From positions 1 to 64,000 of the IMG/VR virus record IMGVR_UViG_3300044673_000327: DNA of 64,000 nucleotides, one strand, 5' to 3'. Each line of letters begins with the position of its first letter. Positions within the stretch are counted from its first letter, which is position 1. This document shows, piece by piece, positions 16,678 through 24,126 of this stretch. Both the position numbers and the translations under genes were made by a program. A model generated the notes under the pieces. The model searched no databases. It saw only the letters and a list, made by a program, of their open reading frames with translations, and was not told the origin of the DNA. This stretch comes from a virus.

Positions 16678-16878
16678 ATGAACGAGAAAGTAGAGTTGCC
16701 GATCGAACAGGAATTCAAAATACATTCTTTAAAAGAGTGGATTAAATCCGCTCCCGAAGAAGAGGTAAAGCGAAGACTCGTGGATATATACATCCATTCC
16801 ATGCACAAGGAAAATCTCTACAAAGCCGAACTCAAAAAAGTGTGGGGACTCGATAACCTCCCGCCACACTCTTTCTAG
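16678..16878 (+). CDS. Small helical protein, 66 residues
   Basis: Helical throughout (SLKEWIKSAPEEEVKRRLVD). No Shine-Dalgarno; a long pyrimidine tract precedes the ATG, a pattern seen before several genes here. Function unknown. Confidence 0.45.
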   Translation: MNEKVELPIEQEFKIHSLKEWIKSAPEEEVKRRLVDIYIHSMHKENLYKAELKKVWGLDNLPPHSF

Positions 16879-16901
16879 TAATTCGCACCGATTAGCCACG
16901 A

Positions 16902-17417
16902 ATGACCATGAAAACATTAACCGAAATAGAACGCCTCAATAAATCCGTGGAGGGGGACAAGGACATTCAACTTAAAAATCTCTGCAAAGAAGTGGATATG
17001 TTACGAGCCGTTCTTCAGAACAAAGAAGCCGAGAACGATTTTCTCCGTAAACAACTCGATACCAAGAGCGCCGAGTTTGATAAATCGGCAAAGGCTTTAA
17101 TTCAATCCGAGAATAAATCCCTCACCTCCCAGATCAAGAAACTTCAGGATCGGGTGGATAAATTATTAGAGGTTAACCGAAAGCTTCGTGACGAGGGTAT
17201 CGAGTACCGCAAACGGATCTCCGATCTCGTCGCGGAAAGACAATCGAACGTGGAATCGATTCCCGAGAAAACCCGAGAGTATATCACCTACCTAAAACAG
17301 ACGAACGAAAAGCTCGATCGGGAGGTGGATAAACAGAAAGCGTTTCTCAAAAAAGCCGTTCAACGTCTCTCGTTCTTTCAGCAATCCGAGGTATTCGATG
17401 AAAATATTATCGAGTAA
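16902..17417 (+). CDS. Long coiled-coil protein, 171 residues
   Basis: Heptad-like sequence runs almost end to end (LCKEVDMLRAVLQNKEAEND; SLTSQIKKLQDRVDKLLEVN; TNEKLDREVDKQKAFLKKAV), so it should form a rod. The start could be 16902 or the ATG at 16908. Its end overlaps the next gene by 20 bases. Function unknown. Confidence 0.6.
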   Translation: MTMKTLTEIERLNKSVEGDKDIQLKNLCKEVDMLRAVLQNKEAENDFLRKQLDTKSAEFDKSAKALIQSENKSLTSQIKKLQDRVDKLLEVNRKLRDEGIEYRKRISDLVAERQSNVESIPEKTREYITYLKQTNEKLDREVDKQKAFLKKAVQRLSFFQQSEVFDENIIE

Positions 17418-17595
17418 CGAGCGGTTAGTGTTGCAACACTATAAAGAGAAAGCCGGGGATTTTCGTTTCGGATTCGCTCTCTTCCGAATGTCGATTCATC
17501 TTTGGGTTAAACTTCATTTCGACAACCCGAATCACCGACGTATAGTGGAGGCGAGACATCGGGTTCTATTTCACTGGTTAAACGGTTTATTTTAG
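17398..17595 (+). CDS. Small basic protein overlapping the coiled-coil gene
   Basis: The 65-residue protein has an aromatic, basic helix (LFRMSIHLWVKLHFD; EARHRVLFHWLNGLF). It begins inside the previous gene. Amphipathic rather than clearly membrane-spanning. Function unknown. Confidence 0.45.
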   Translation: MKILSSNERLVLQHYKEKAGDFRFGFALFRMSIHLWVKLHFDNPNHRRIVEARHRVLFHWLNGLF

Positions 17596-17608
17596 GTGAG
17601 AAGTAAAC

Positions 17609-18451
17609 ATGAGTAAATCCAAAATTCAATGGACGGATGTAACCGATAATCCTATCCGTCTCGAAACTGGAGGACATTGGTGCAAGAAAATTTCGCCGGG
17701 ATGCGCAAAATGTTACGCAGAAACCGCCAACCAATCCGATTATTTCTGGTGGAGTTCCAAGCTCCCCTACACGGGGAAGGCTCCCGACAATCTATTTCTT
17801 GACGAGGAACTATTACGGTCTTGGAGTCGGATGAAAAAACCGAAGAAACACTTTGTCTGTTCGATGACAGATTGGTGTGGTGATTGGGTTCCGATGGAAT
17901 GGCAGTTGAAAATGCTTCAGTCCATGTCAAACGCGCCAAGTCAAACTTTTCAGCTTCTAACCAAACGATCCGAGCGTTTTAACGCGACCATCAAGCATTT
18001 ATCCGATCTAAAGCTCGATTGGGCTAGTCATCTTTCTAATGTTTGGTTTGGTGTATCCGTAGAGGATCAAAAACGAGCCGATGAGAGAATAGAAGTTCTC
18101 GCGTATACTCCCGCCGCTATCCGTTTTCTCTCCATCGAACCCTTGTTAGGAGAGATCGATTTAACTTCCGTGGAAGGTATCGATAGAATCCATTGGGTTA
18201 TTGTCGGGGGTGAGAGTGGGAAAGGCGCGAGGGAGTGCTATTTAGAATGGATACACAGAATCGTTCTAGATTGCCAACAATTAAAAATCCCCGTGTTTGT
18301 CAAACAACTCGGTTCTAACCCGATGTATATGTCTCATTATCAGATGGTTAGATTTTCCGAACCGGCAGAGTTAAAAGTCAAACGCAAAGGCGGGGATTGG
18401 GACGATCCCGCTTTCCCCGAACATCTCAAGATACGGGAGTTTCCAATATGA
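17609..18451 (+). CDS. DUF5131 / phage Gp37-Gp68 family protein
   Basis: IQWTD at 6-10 and C25-x6-C32-x2-C35 (CKKISPGCAKCYAE) are the hallmark of this phage family, followed by WFGVSVEDQKRADERI and SIEPLLGEIDL, then WVIVGGESGKGAR and VFVKQLG. The Cys cluster and barrel-like pattern suggest a radical-SAM relative, but the reaction is not established. It is 280 residues, normal length. RBS region: TTTAGGTGAG before the ATG. It heads a group with the three tiny genes downstream. Confidence 0.85.
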   Translation: MSKSKIQWTDVTDNPIRLETGGHWCKKISPGCAKCYAETANQSDYFWWSSKLPYTGKAPDNLFLDEELLRSWSRMKKPKKHFVCSMTDWCGDWVPMEWQLKMLQSMSNAPSQTFQLLTKRSERFNATIKHLSDLKLDWASHLSNVWFGVSVEDQKRADERIEVLAYTPAAIRFLSIEPLLGEIDLTSVEGIDRIHWVIVGGESGKGARECYLEWIHRIVLDCQQLKIPVFVKQLGSNPMYMSHYQMVRFSEPAELKVKRKGGDWDDPAFPEHLKIREFPI

Positions 18452-18624
18452 AAGCTTCCATAAACTTTATCCCGAATAACATAATCGTGGGAGTATTCTG
18501 GAAACGGGAGAAGTTAAAAGGAAACCACTCGGATCTCATCTACACGATACAGGGATTGTATATCTACCCATTTCCCTGTATTCTCGTTTCCGTCTCTTGG
18601 GTAGTCGATGTAACCGTTGAATAA
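18448..18624 (+). CDS. Small hydrophobic protein, 58 residues
   Basis: The ATG overlaps the upstream TGA (ATGA), with ACGGGAG 10-16 bases before it. The sequence has hydrophobic strand-like segments (NNIIVGVFWKREKL; FPCILVSVSWVVDVTVE). Function unknown. Confidence 0.55.
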   Translation: MKASINFIPNNIIVGVFWKREKLKGNHSDLIYTIQGLYIYPFPCILVSVSWVVDVTVE

Positions 18625-18651
18625 AAAGTAATCGATCGCGAGGAGCTTCCA

Positions 18652-18783
18652 ATGGAAATTAGAAAGAAGGGCAGTGAAATCGAGATCTCTATCCCGTGGA
18701 GAACCGATCATGGAACAGATAAAACCGTTTATGTTTTCGTGTATCCTAACGGCAAGATTAACGCGAGCGCGCCGGGGAAATGA
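18652..18783 (+). CDS. Tiny beta-rich protein, 43 residues
   Basis: MEIRKKGSEIEISIPW through NGKINASAPGK, alternating strands. GAGGAG lies nine bases before the ATG. Stop and next start overlap as ATGA. Too short for family assignment. Confidence 0.5.
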   Translation: MEIRKKGSEIEISIPWRTDHGTDKTVYVFVYPNGKINASAPGK

Positions 18784-18863
18784 ACACCGAAGGATTAGAG
18801 GCTTTTAAAGACGCTCTGACCCTAGCCGAGATTTTGAGTAAATACGGTTACGGTTTCGATTAA
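18780..18863 (+). CDS. Tiny protein, 27 residues
   Basis: MNTEGLEAFKDALTLAEI... ends one base before the convergent integrase 2 stop. The ATG overlaps the previous TGA. The ATGA coupling is the main support; function unknown. Confidence 0.35.
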   Translation: MNTEGLEAFKDALTLAEILSKYGYGFD

Positions 18864-18864
18864 A

Positions 18865-20112
18865 TTACCAAAGTTTACTAACCGCTTCCATCTTTTTCTT
18901 TTCTCCCCGACGTGAATAGCGAGCGGAGGTTTGGACATTGCTGTGTCCCATCAATTGAGCGATCGTTTCTATATCCACGTTCGCGTCGAATAGATCGGTA
19001 GCGAATGTCCTTCTCATATCGTGAGGTGAAAAATGATCTAATCCCGCTTCTTTACCCCTTGTCTTCAGGATGTGCAATATCGCTCCATCCGTCAGGGGTT
19101 TATCCAACAAACGACCACTCTTTGTAATAGGAACGAACAAATGTATATTCCCTACTGGTTTTTGATTACTGGCTCGATCACCTTGCTTTTGGTTGGAGCT
19201 ATTTTCGGGGCTGTCCTCATAATCTTTTACCTTTTCAGAAAGTAACAACCACTTTTCCACCAACTCGATCCCCCTCGGGGTGAGATAACAGGTTCGGTTC
19301 TTATTCCCCTTTCCCTTGACCACCCGTATCTCCCCCGTCTCCAGATCGATGTCCTCGATCTGGAGTTTGACGATCTCCGATCTCCTCAACCCCGATCGGG
19401 CTACCCCGATCAGCGCCGCGTCTCTCGCCCCCCGTACCGAACATGGATCTTTCAAACACACCTCTAGGAGATCGTCGATCTCGCTCCTGTTTAAAGCCCT
19501 ACCTTTTAGAGGGGTATTCCCCCGTACCGGCTTTAGGTCTATCGCGCGGGCGTAATCGGTTTGGTCGATCAACCCCATCCGCCAGCACTCCAACAAGACC
19601 CGTTTGAGCGCGACCAGTATTTTATTGACCGTCGCCGCCTCGTATTTCTCGGCCAATCTACCCCGCAACGCCACCGTATGCTGATACCGCAACCTGTGCC
19701 ACTCGAAAGCTTTTACCAACTCGATAGGCTCTGTAATCTCTACCCCGCGATTTCCTTTATCTCCACTTACTCCACTACCGATTACCACCTCCACCTCTTG
19801 AAGATCTATCTTCTCTTCATTCCTTCCTTCCTCTCTCTTGCCGTTCTGTCCGTCCTCGCCCACTACGCCTGTCAGCTTCGGGCGTTGATTCTCGCCTCTC
19901 CCTACCGTCCGTCGTCTCCTATCGACGCGGGGGATCGGGAATTCCCCGAACAGCGACAGATGGGCGAGGGTATGCAACGCCCCGAGCATCGTCGGTCTAC
20001 TGCCTTTCGATAACGACGAGAGGTAAGTCAGGGCGGGAGAGGGGATAGACTCTCCCCCCAACACGAGATCGGTAGATACGGGGCGAGTTATCGCGAGATC
20101 GTCGGGTATCAT
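18865..20112 (-). CDS. int: Tyrosine recombinase / integrase 2 (XerC/D-like)
   Basis: The 415-residue protein has all six catalytic positions: Arg243 in RSGLRRSE, Lys266 in VVKGKGNK, His364 and Arg367 in SPHDMRRTF, His390 in LMGHSN and Tyr399 in SARYSRR. An N-terminal domain is followed by a low-complexity charged insert (about 74-125), and a second Asn/Gln-rich insert (295-325) sits within the catalytic domain. Its start region overlaps a plus-strand promoter (GTCGGGTATCAT) for the gene at 20148. Two different integrases could reflect integration plus dimer resolution, or an acquired second module. Confidence 0.9.
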   Translation of the reverse strand: MIPDDLAITRPVSTDLVLGGESIPSPALTYLSSLSKGSRPTMLGALHTLAHLSLFGEFPIPRVDRRRRTVGRGENQRPKLTGVVGEDGQNGKREEGRNEEKIDLQEVEVVIGSGVSGDKGNRGVEITEPIELVKAFEWHRLRYQHTVALRGRLAEKYEAATVNKILVALKRVLLECWRMGLIDQTDYARAIDLKPVRGNTPLKGRALNRSEIDDLLEVCLKDPCSVRGARDAALIGVARSGLRRSEIVKLQIEDIDLETGEIRVVKGKGNKNRTCYLTPRGIELVEKWLLLSEKVKDYEDSPENSSNQKQGDRASNQKPVGNIHLFVPITKSGRLLDKPLTDGAILHILKTRGKEAGLDHFSPHDMRRTFATDLFDANVDIETIAQLMGHSNVQTSARYSRRGEKKKMEAVSKLW

Positions 20113-20136
20113 CGGAAATAAAATCGATTACTACAC

Positions 20137-20147
20137 GGAGTATTCCT
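20137..20147 (-). promoter_or_regulatory. AGGAATACT box upstream of integrase 2
   Basis: On the minus strand AGGAATACTCC lies 25 bases before the integrase ATG, like the boxes before head genes. On the plus strand the same bases carry the GGAG ribosome site of the gene at 20148. Confidence 0.35.
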
Positions 20148-20414
20148 ATGTCAGAACCATCCATCTATCAACAACTGGTAGCGGCGGGAGTCGAGATCGA
20201 TCATCACGAGTCCGATCTGTACTGCCCGGTTAACGAGGTGACTAAAGCCATCGTTGAAGAGGGGCAGTATAGAAGCGGGGATTACGGGGACTATCTTCTT
20301 AAACGCGCGGTATCTACTTTTAACTCCCAGATCGACGGTACACTCTGGTACGACATCCCTTTCGCCTACGATCCTTTCTGGGAAAAGAAGGAAGGAAAGA
20401 AGGAAAGAGTTTGA
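20148..20414 (+). CDS. Unknown small protein, 88 residues
   Basis: The acidic protein reads IYQQLVAAGVEIDHHESDLY, then YRSGDYGDYLLKRAVSTFNS. GGAG lies seven bases before the ATG. Its promoter region GATCGTCGGGTATCAT resembles that of the next gene. Function unknown. Confidence 0.55.
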   Translation: MSEPSIYQQLVAAGVEIDHHESDLYCPVNEVTKAIVEEGQYRSGDYGDYLLKRAVSTFNSQIDGTLWYDIPFAYDPFWEKKEGKKERV

Positions 20415-20430
20415 TTTTCTCTTTTAGGGG
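20386..20430 (+). repeat. Purine-rich dispersed repeat
   Basis: AAGGAAGGAAAGAAGGAAAG then AGTTTGATTTTCTCTTTTAG. It spans the last codons (KKEGKKERV) and stop of the gene at 20148, so the repeat supplies that protein's C-terminus. Confidence 0.45.
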
Positions 20431-20451
20431 TGAGTATCGGGTCTGTAGGGC

Positions 20452-20479
20452 TTGCCGATAGATTATCGTCGGGTATCAT
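20452..20479 (+). promoter_or_regulatory. Sigma70-type promoter
   Basis: TTGCCG (20452-20457), 16-base spacer, TATCAT (20474-20479), 20 bases before the ATG at 20500. The GTCGGGTATCAT part recurs before 20148, and CTCGGGTATTAT recurs at 20938 before 21011. Confidence 0.55.
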
Positions 20480-20499
20480 GGATCTAGTTATTTGAATCG

Positions 20500-20931
20500 A
20501 TGCCCCAAATTATTCCTATGGATTACCCTAGATGTAAAACCTGCCATTGGCTCGATAGTTTCAAGGTTCTCGATGAGGAATCTTATTACTATTGCGGGCT
20601 TCAAGGGGATCGAAAAGCGCTCGGAACGATCGATTCGGATCTTTTGCCGTTCGGGATAGAAGGCTACGACCTTCACGAATTACGGGTAGATCTCGATTTC
20701 GGATGTGTCTGCCATTCGGAGATAACCCCGATCGAAGAACTGACCCTCTCCGAGGCGGAACTGCAAAAAGAACTAGAAAGGATAGAGCGGAACAGGATAG
20801 AGTCCGAACTAGATCCTATCCCCCTGACATTAGGGGCGGATCTATTCCGTCCGGATTCCAAGTATATCCAGCGAGTACGAACGGGGCGAGCTTTGGAGAT
20901 CGAGGAAGATCCCCGCGAGGATTCCGTTTAG
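20500..20931 (+). CDS. Cys-containing protein with a capsid-arm-like C-terminus
   Basis: The N-terminal half holds CKTCHWLDSF, YYYCGLQ and CVCH, a possible metal site. A charged helix (SEAELQKELERIERNRIES) follows. The C-terminal 35 residues, including PLTLGADLFRPDSKYIQRV, closely match the first 30 residues of this phage's capsid protein (PLILGAELFRPVPTYISKL). The match is in the same reading direction but 24 kb away. No known family. A piece of capsid sequence on an early protein suggests duplication or mimicry of a capsid contact. Confidence 0.6.
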   Translation: MPQIIPMDYPRCKTCHWLDSFKVLDEESYYYCGLQGDRKALGTIDSDLLPFGIEGYDLHELRVDLDFGCVCHSEITPIEELTLSEAELQKELERIERNRIESELDPIPLTLGADLFRPDSKYIQRVRTGRALEIEEDPREDSV

Positions 20932-21010
20932 TTTAACCTCGGGTATTATAGATCTCGGAAAGGCGAGTGATTCAGTAGTTCGAGATCTAGTATTCCTTCA
21001 GGACAAAACC

Positions 21011-21217
21011 ATGCACTACATCTACGGCAAATACGACCCCGAACAACTCCGAGCCGATGACGAACTCGTTCAACGGATGAGACAAGAGAACGAAGAACTC
21101 GATAAAACTTACCATCGTAGAGAGCGTTACCGTCTTCAAGAGGAAATGGCGGAAAAAGAAAGACAGAGAAAGCTATCCGAACCCGAGTCCACGTTTGTCG
21201 TAGACGAAGAGTTCTAG
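21011..21217 (+). CDS. Small charged helical protein
   Basis: The 68-residue protein is rich in Glu and Arg (RQENEELDKTYHRRERYRLQ), one long helix. CAGGAC precedes the ATG. Its stop overlaps a family A leader hairpin. Function unknown. Confidence 0.5.
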   Translation: MHYIYGKYDPEQLRADDELVQRMRQENEELDKTYHRRERYRLQEEMAEKERQRKLSEPESTFVVDEEF

Positions 21218-21290
21218 GATAGCTACGCTAAGAAGGTATTGAGTTAGCCCGATCTACTCGGAAGCGTTTTTTCAGGGTAGGTCGGCTATT
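21217..21290 (+). repeat. Leader hairpin family A plus second stem
   Basis: GGATAGCTACGCTA (21217-21230), then TTGAGTTAG, then an imperfect stem AGCCCGATCTACTC with GGGTAGGTCGGCT (about 21249-21287) around GGAAGCGTTTTTTCA. This gives a structured leader upstream of the gene at 21324. Confidence 0.5.
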
Positions 21291-21323
21291 GTTTTGGAAT
21301 CATGAACTGGATAGAGTTTTGAC

Positions 21324-21836
21324 ATGGAGACTATCGAACTAACACCGAAAAGATTTAACGAGGTGGTCGGTGAATACGATCTCGAACCCGAGACCGTTAA
21401 AGTCGAAATCACTCTCGGGGTAGCCGATCACGTCAGAAACGAGATACCCGATCGGGAAGACTCCGCCCCGATCCCCTGCATCGTTTACGAGATCACGGAT
21501 AAAAACACCCTGCTCGGTACTGGCTCTCATCCCGGTTATATTTACGCCCTGACGTGGGACGAGGTACAGGAGTTGTGGGGTGAAAATTATAATGGTGACT
21601 GGATTTACCTCAACGTCTTCGGGGCTAACAGGGGAACCCATCTCGATATGGAACACGATAACGATCCTATCTGTGAAGACTGTATCGCGGCAGGTTCCGC
21701 CGAATCTTTCGAGTACGATAAAAACCCCGAAAGCGATAAAGCCTGTTGGTCTTGCTGTCAGATGATCGATGAAGGACTCGAACAGAAAGACGAAGAACGG
21801 CAATACCGAAACCTCAAGGCGGGAGAGTATCGTTAA
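21324..21836 (+). CDS. Zinc-ribbon-like protein, 170 residues
   Basis: An N-terminal domain (residues 1-110) has strands (KVEITLGVADHVR) and WDEVQELWG. The C-terminal part has ICEDC about 25 residues before CWSCC, a four-Cys ribbon pattern. It may bind zinc and nucleic acid or protein. Family not recognised. No clear ribosome site upstream. Confidence 0.55.
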   Translation: METIELTPKRFNEVVGEYDLEPETVKVEITLGVADHVRNEIPDREDSAPIPCIVYEITDKNTLLGTGSHPGYIYALTWDEVQELWGENYNGDWIYLNVFGANRGTHLDMEHDNDPICEDCIAAGSAESFEYDKNPESDKACWSCCQMIDEGLEQKDEERQYRNLKAGEYR

Positions 21837-21842
21837 TTGATA

Positions 21843-21870
21843 GGATAGCTACGCTCAAGAGATAATGAAT
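21843..21870 (+). repeat. Leader hairpin family A
   Basis: GGATAGCTACGCTCAAGAG and ATAATGAATAATTAG, 22 bases before the ATG at 21892. The 3' arm has GCTC in place of GCTA. Confidence 0.5.
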
Positions 21871-21891
21871 AATTAGCGTTCAAGGAGAACT

Positions 21892-22098
21892 ATGTTAACC
21901 AAAACCGTAACCTATTACCTAGAGCTTGATGGAGTCACCTACGGGCTAAAAATAGGCCCGAGCGGTGAACCTTTTACGGGATGGAAATACGATGATGAAA
22001 CCGTAGAAACATCTCTTGAAGAAAGTTGGAAACCGGTAAGAGATCCAGCTTTACAAATCAAGCTCTATGAAGCTCTCGTGAAAGAGTTGATAAAATAA
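21892..22098 (+). CDS. Unknown small protein, 68 residues
   Basis: AAGGAG lies 6-11 bases before the ATG. Strand-rich start (KTVTYYLELDGVTYGLKIG), helical end (LQIKLYEALVKELIK). Terminator follows at 22128. Function unknown. Confidence 0.6.
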   Translation: MLTKTVTYYLELDGVTYGLKIGPSGEPFTGWKYDDETVETSLEESWKPVRDPALQIKLYEALVKELIK

Positions 22099-22127
22099 TC
22101 GCTCTAGAATCACGCGCTGAATTAAAC

Positions 22128-22156
22128 ACCCGATCCTAATCGATCGGGTTTTATTA
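22128..22156 (+). terminator. Rho-independent terminator
   Basis: ACCCGATC pairs with GATCGGGT around CTAATC, followed by TTTATT. It separates 21892 from 22167. Confidence 0.7.
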
Positions 22157-22166
22157 CAGGAGTTAT

Positions 22167-22562
22167 ATGATCTTCGACAAAGACAAAATATCCGAACAAC
22201 TGGAAGCGAACAAAGATCTACTCCTCGAAAAGTTTCCAGCTTTCTCTCATTACGTGGAAAAGAAAAGCCATCAGTACCTATTCTGTCCCTACAGTATCGA
22301 ATCGTTCAACGCCGAGATTCAATTGTTATGGGAGGTTGGAAACAAGCCGAAGGGAATGGCTATCTATAACTACTCTCTCAAGTACGATAGAGAGCGGGGG
22401 GGATATTGGGAGCTTCTTAAAGAAGCCCTGCTCTCTCAGTTGGAGATGGAATCGAAGGCCGAGATTAATCCCGATGTTGTCTATCCCGATACGGGAATTC
22501 CCCTACGCAAAGGGTTCGCCGATGACCTCACGGGAATGTTGAAAGGGATTATCGATCTCTAA
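22167..22562 (+). CDS. Unknown acidic protein, 131 residues
   Basis: CAGGAG lies 7-12 bases before the ATG. The protein is mostly helical (KISEQLEANKDLLLEKFPAF; ELLKEALLSQLEMESKAE). It lies directly upstream of the CRISPR-like element. Function unknown. Confidence 0.55.
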   Translation: MIFDKDKISEQLEANKDLLLEKFPAFSHYVEKKSHQYLFCPYSIESFNAEIQLLWEVGNKPKGMAIYNYSLKYDRERGGYWELLKEALLSQLEMESKAEINPDVVYPDTGIPLRKGFADDLTGMLKGIIDL

Positions 22563-22621
22563 ATACACGGACACTTTATCTCCCCGATCCCTTCTCTCCG
22601 TCGGGGATGTCCACTAGAATA

Positions 22622-22730
22622 GATCTAGCGCGAATAAAACCCTATCAGGGATTGAAACGAATAAGTCTGCGCTTAATGCCGTAAGCTATTTGTTTACCGC
22701 GCTCTCTAAATCCCTATTAGGGATACCCCG
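22622..22730 (+). CRISPR. Degenerate two-repeat, one-spacer CRISPR-like element
   Basis: CCCTATCAGGGATTGAAAC (22640-22658) has the stem and the ATTGAAAC handle of common cyanobacterial CRISPR repeats. CCCTATTAGGGAT (22712-22724) is a second stem copy exactly 72 bases later, the period expected for a 36-37-base repeat plus a 35-base spacer. GTTTACC at 22692-22698 matches a usual repeat start (GTTTCC...). The first copy has lost its 5' half and the second its 3' handle, as in a terminal repeat. The spacer is about 22659-22691. No cas gene is in the window. A chance origin for one copy is possible, but copies in phase are unlikely by chance. Confidence 0.5.
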
Positions 22731-22757
22731 AATACGAGTAGGGGAAAGTTTTAAATC

Positions 22758-23147
22758 ATGGTCTTTAATATCGATAATGAACGTCCCGACATTCAGCGCG
22801 CCTATCACGCCAGCGAGGACGAAAAACGTGAAGCCTATTACGAATCTCTCCGAATCGACATCCCGATCGCCCGTTGTGCCAAAAGCGAAGAGGGCGCAGT
22901 AAGGTTATCCGATGCTGTTCGAGAATTAGTAGAAAACGGAGGTGGCAGAAGATTATTCTTCAAAGAGAATCTTTATCTCGATGTCGACTGGGATGAATTA
23001 CCAGAACTGATCACGACACGATTGATAACCCCCGAGGGATGGGATTATCCGCTTACCGATTCGGATAATCTAAATATCGACTGGCACGAGCCGGGTAGTC
23101 ACCAGATCGAGATTTCGGTAGAGCTATTCGATCCTACCGATGATTAA
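22758..23147 (+). CDS. Small acidic protein beside the CRISPR-like element
   Basis: The 129-residue protein is strongly acidic (NIDNERPDIQRAYHASEDEK; WDELPELITTRL; NIDWHEPGSHQIEISVELF). GGGGAAAG precedes the ATG by about ten bases. It is convergent with the EAL gene, overlapping by four bases. Size, charge and position next to a CRISPR-like element would suit an anti-CRISPR, but no known family is recognised and this is only inference. Confidence 0.55.
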   Translation: MVFNIDNERPDIQRAYHASEDEKREAYYESLRIDIPIARCAKSEEGAVRLSDAVRELVENGGGRRLFFKENLYLDVDWDELPELITTRLITPEGWDYPLTDSDNLNIDWHEPGSHQIEISVELFDPTDD

Positions 23148-23980
23148 CCCCCGACGATCTCTCTGCTCGGTTTCCCGAAATAATAGCCCTGCCCCATCTC
23201 GATACCGAACGATCGGACTAATTCCAGATCCCGATCGCTCTCGATTCCCTCTGTCAGAATCGTCTTCACCCCGCTCTCTCTCAATCGCTTTACTTCCCGT
23301 TTCAATCTCTCGGGGTTAATCAGTAAGGTTCTATCGAGTTTAACGACATCGATTCCGACCCGTCTTAAATCCAATCCTTTCCGAGTTCGATCGCTCTCGG
23401 GACTCCCCCAATCATCGAGGGCGATTCTCACCCCCCGAGAACGGAACGAGTTGATAACGGCGATCTCGGATTCTCCTAGTCGATCGCCCTCGTGAATCTC
23501 GAAACAGATCGCAGTTCGGGGGAAGTTAAAACAGAACGCCGCGACCAGTTCGTGAACCGTGGGACAGGCTAATCCTATCGTGGTGACGTTGAACCAGAGA
23601 GAGGGAATCTCTTTCTTTTCTCTCTTTTCTTCCCCTACTCCAACGCCTGCGAGATCTCTCGTCACCCTCTCGAATAGGGTTCTCTTCGCCCGAATCCCTA
23701 ACCCCGTATCCCAAACCTTTTTGTAGAAACCCTCGGGATCGATAACGGGATCGTCTAGCGATACCCCCGAATCCCCTTTCCGATAGCCCCGTTCGGGAAA
23801 ACGACTCAATACCTCGTACCCTACTGTCTCGGTCTTTCCGTCACGATTAAGCCAAACGATCGGTTGATAAACGGGGACGAGCCGATCGAGCGCGTACCGG
23901 AGTCCGTCCATCTTGCCCGCAAGCGGGTGGGGCGAGATCTTAAATAAGTGTTTAGAAGCTATCGATCGAGAGGTAGGCAT
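23144..23980 (-). CDS. EAL-domain cyclic di-GMP phosphodiesterase
   Basis: The frame is open to 24091, but the ATG at 23980 fits the domain. The EAL fold is complete: YEVLSR (EAL variant EVL), LWFNVT (Asn ligand), CFEIHE, ALDDWG, DVVKLDR, LTEGIES and QGYYFGKP, so metal-binding and catalytic Glu, Asn, Asp, Lys and Gln are all present and activity is plausible. It would hydrolyse c-di-GMP to pGpG in the cytoplasm, changing motility, biofilm or light responses in a cyanobacterial host. There is no sensor or membrane part. Such stand-alone EAL genes are unusual in phages. Confidence 0.85.
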   Translation of the reverse strand: MPTSRSIASKHLFKISPHPLAGKMDGLRYALDRLVPVYQPIVWLNRDGKTETVGYEVLSRFPERGYRKGDSGVSLDDPVIDPEGFYKKVWDTGLGIRAKRTLFERVTRDLAGVGVGEEKREKKEIPSLWFNVTTIGLACPTVHELVAAFCFNFPRTAICFEIHEGDRLGESEIAVINSFRSRGVRIALDDWGSPESDRTRKGLDLRRVGIDVVKLDRTLLINPERLKREVKRLRESGVKTILTEGIESDRDLELVRSFGIEMGQGYYFGKPSREIVGG

Positions 23981-24126
23981 GGCAAACTGAGGAAAGCCCC
24001 GGCACAACGGGGAATATCTTTCCTCGGTTCGCGTAACGAACGGGAATAAAAGAGGGCGATGTGAAGATCCCCTCTTAGTATTTTGTAACACGAGCCTGAA
24101 AGATCCGTCGAAAGATAGACGAATCC

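Noticed and set aside
22622-22730. A functional multi-spacer CRISPR-Cas locus
   Set aside because: Only two degenerate repeat units and no cas genes are present, so only a mini-array or solitary repeat is supported.
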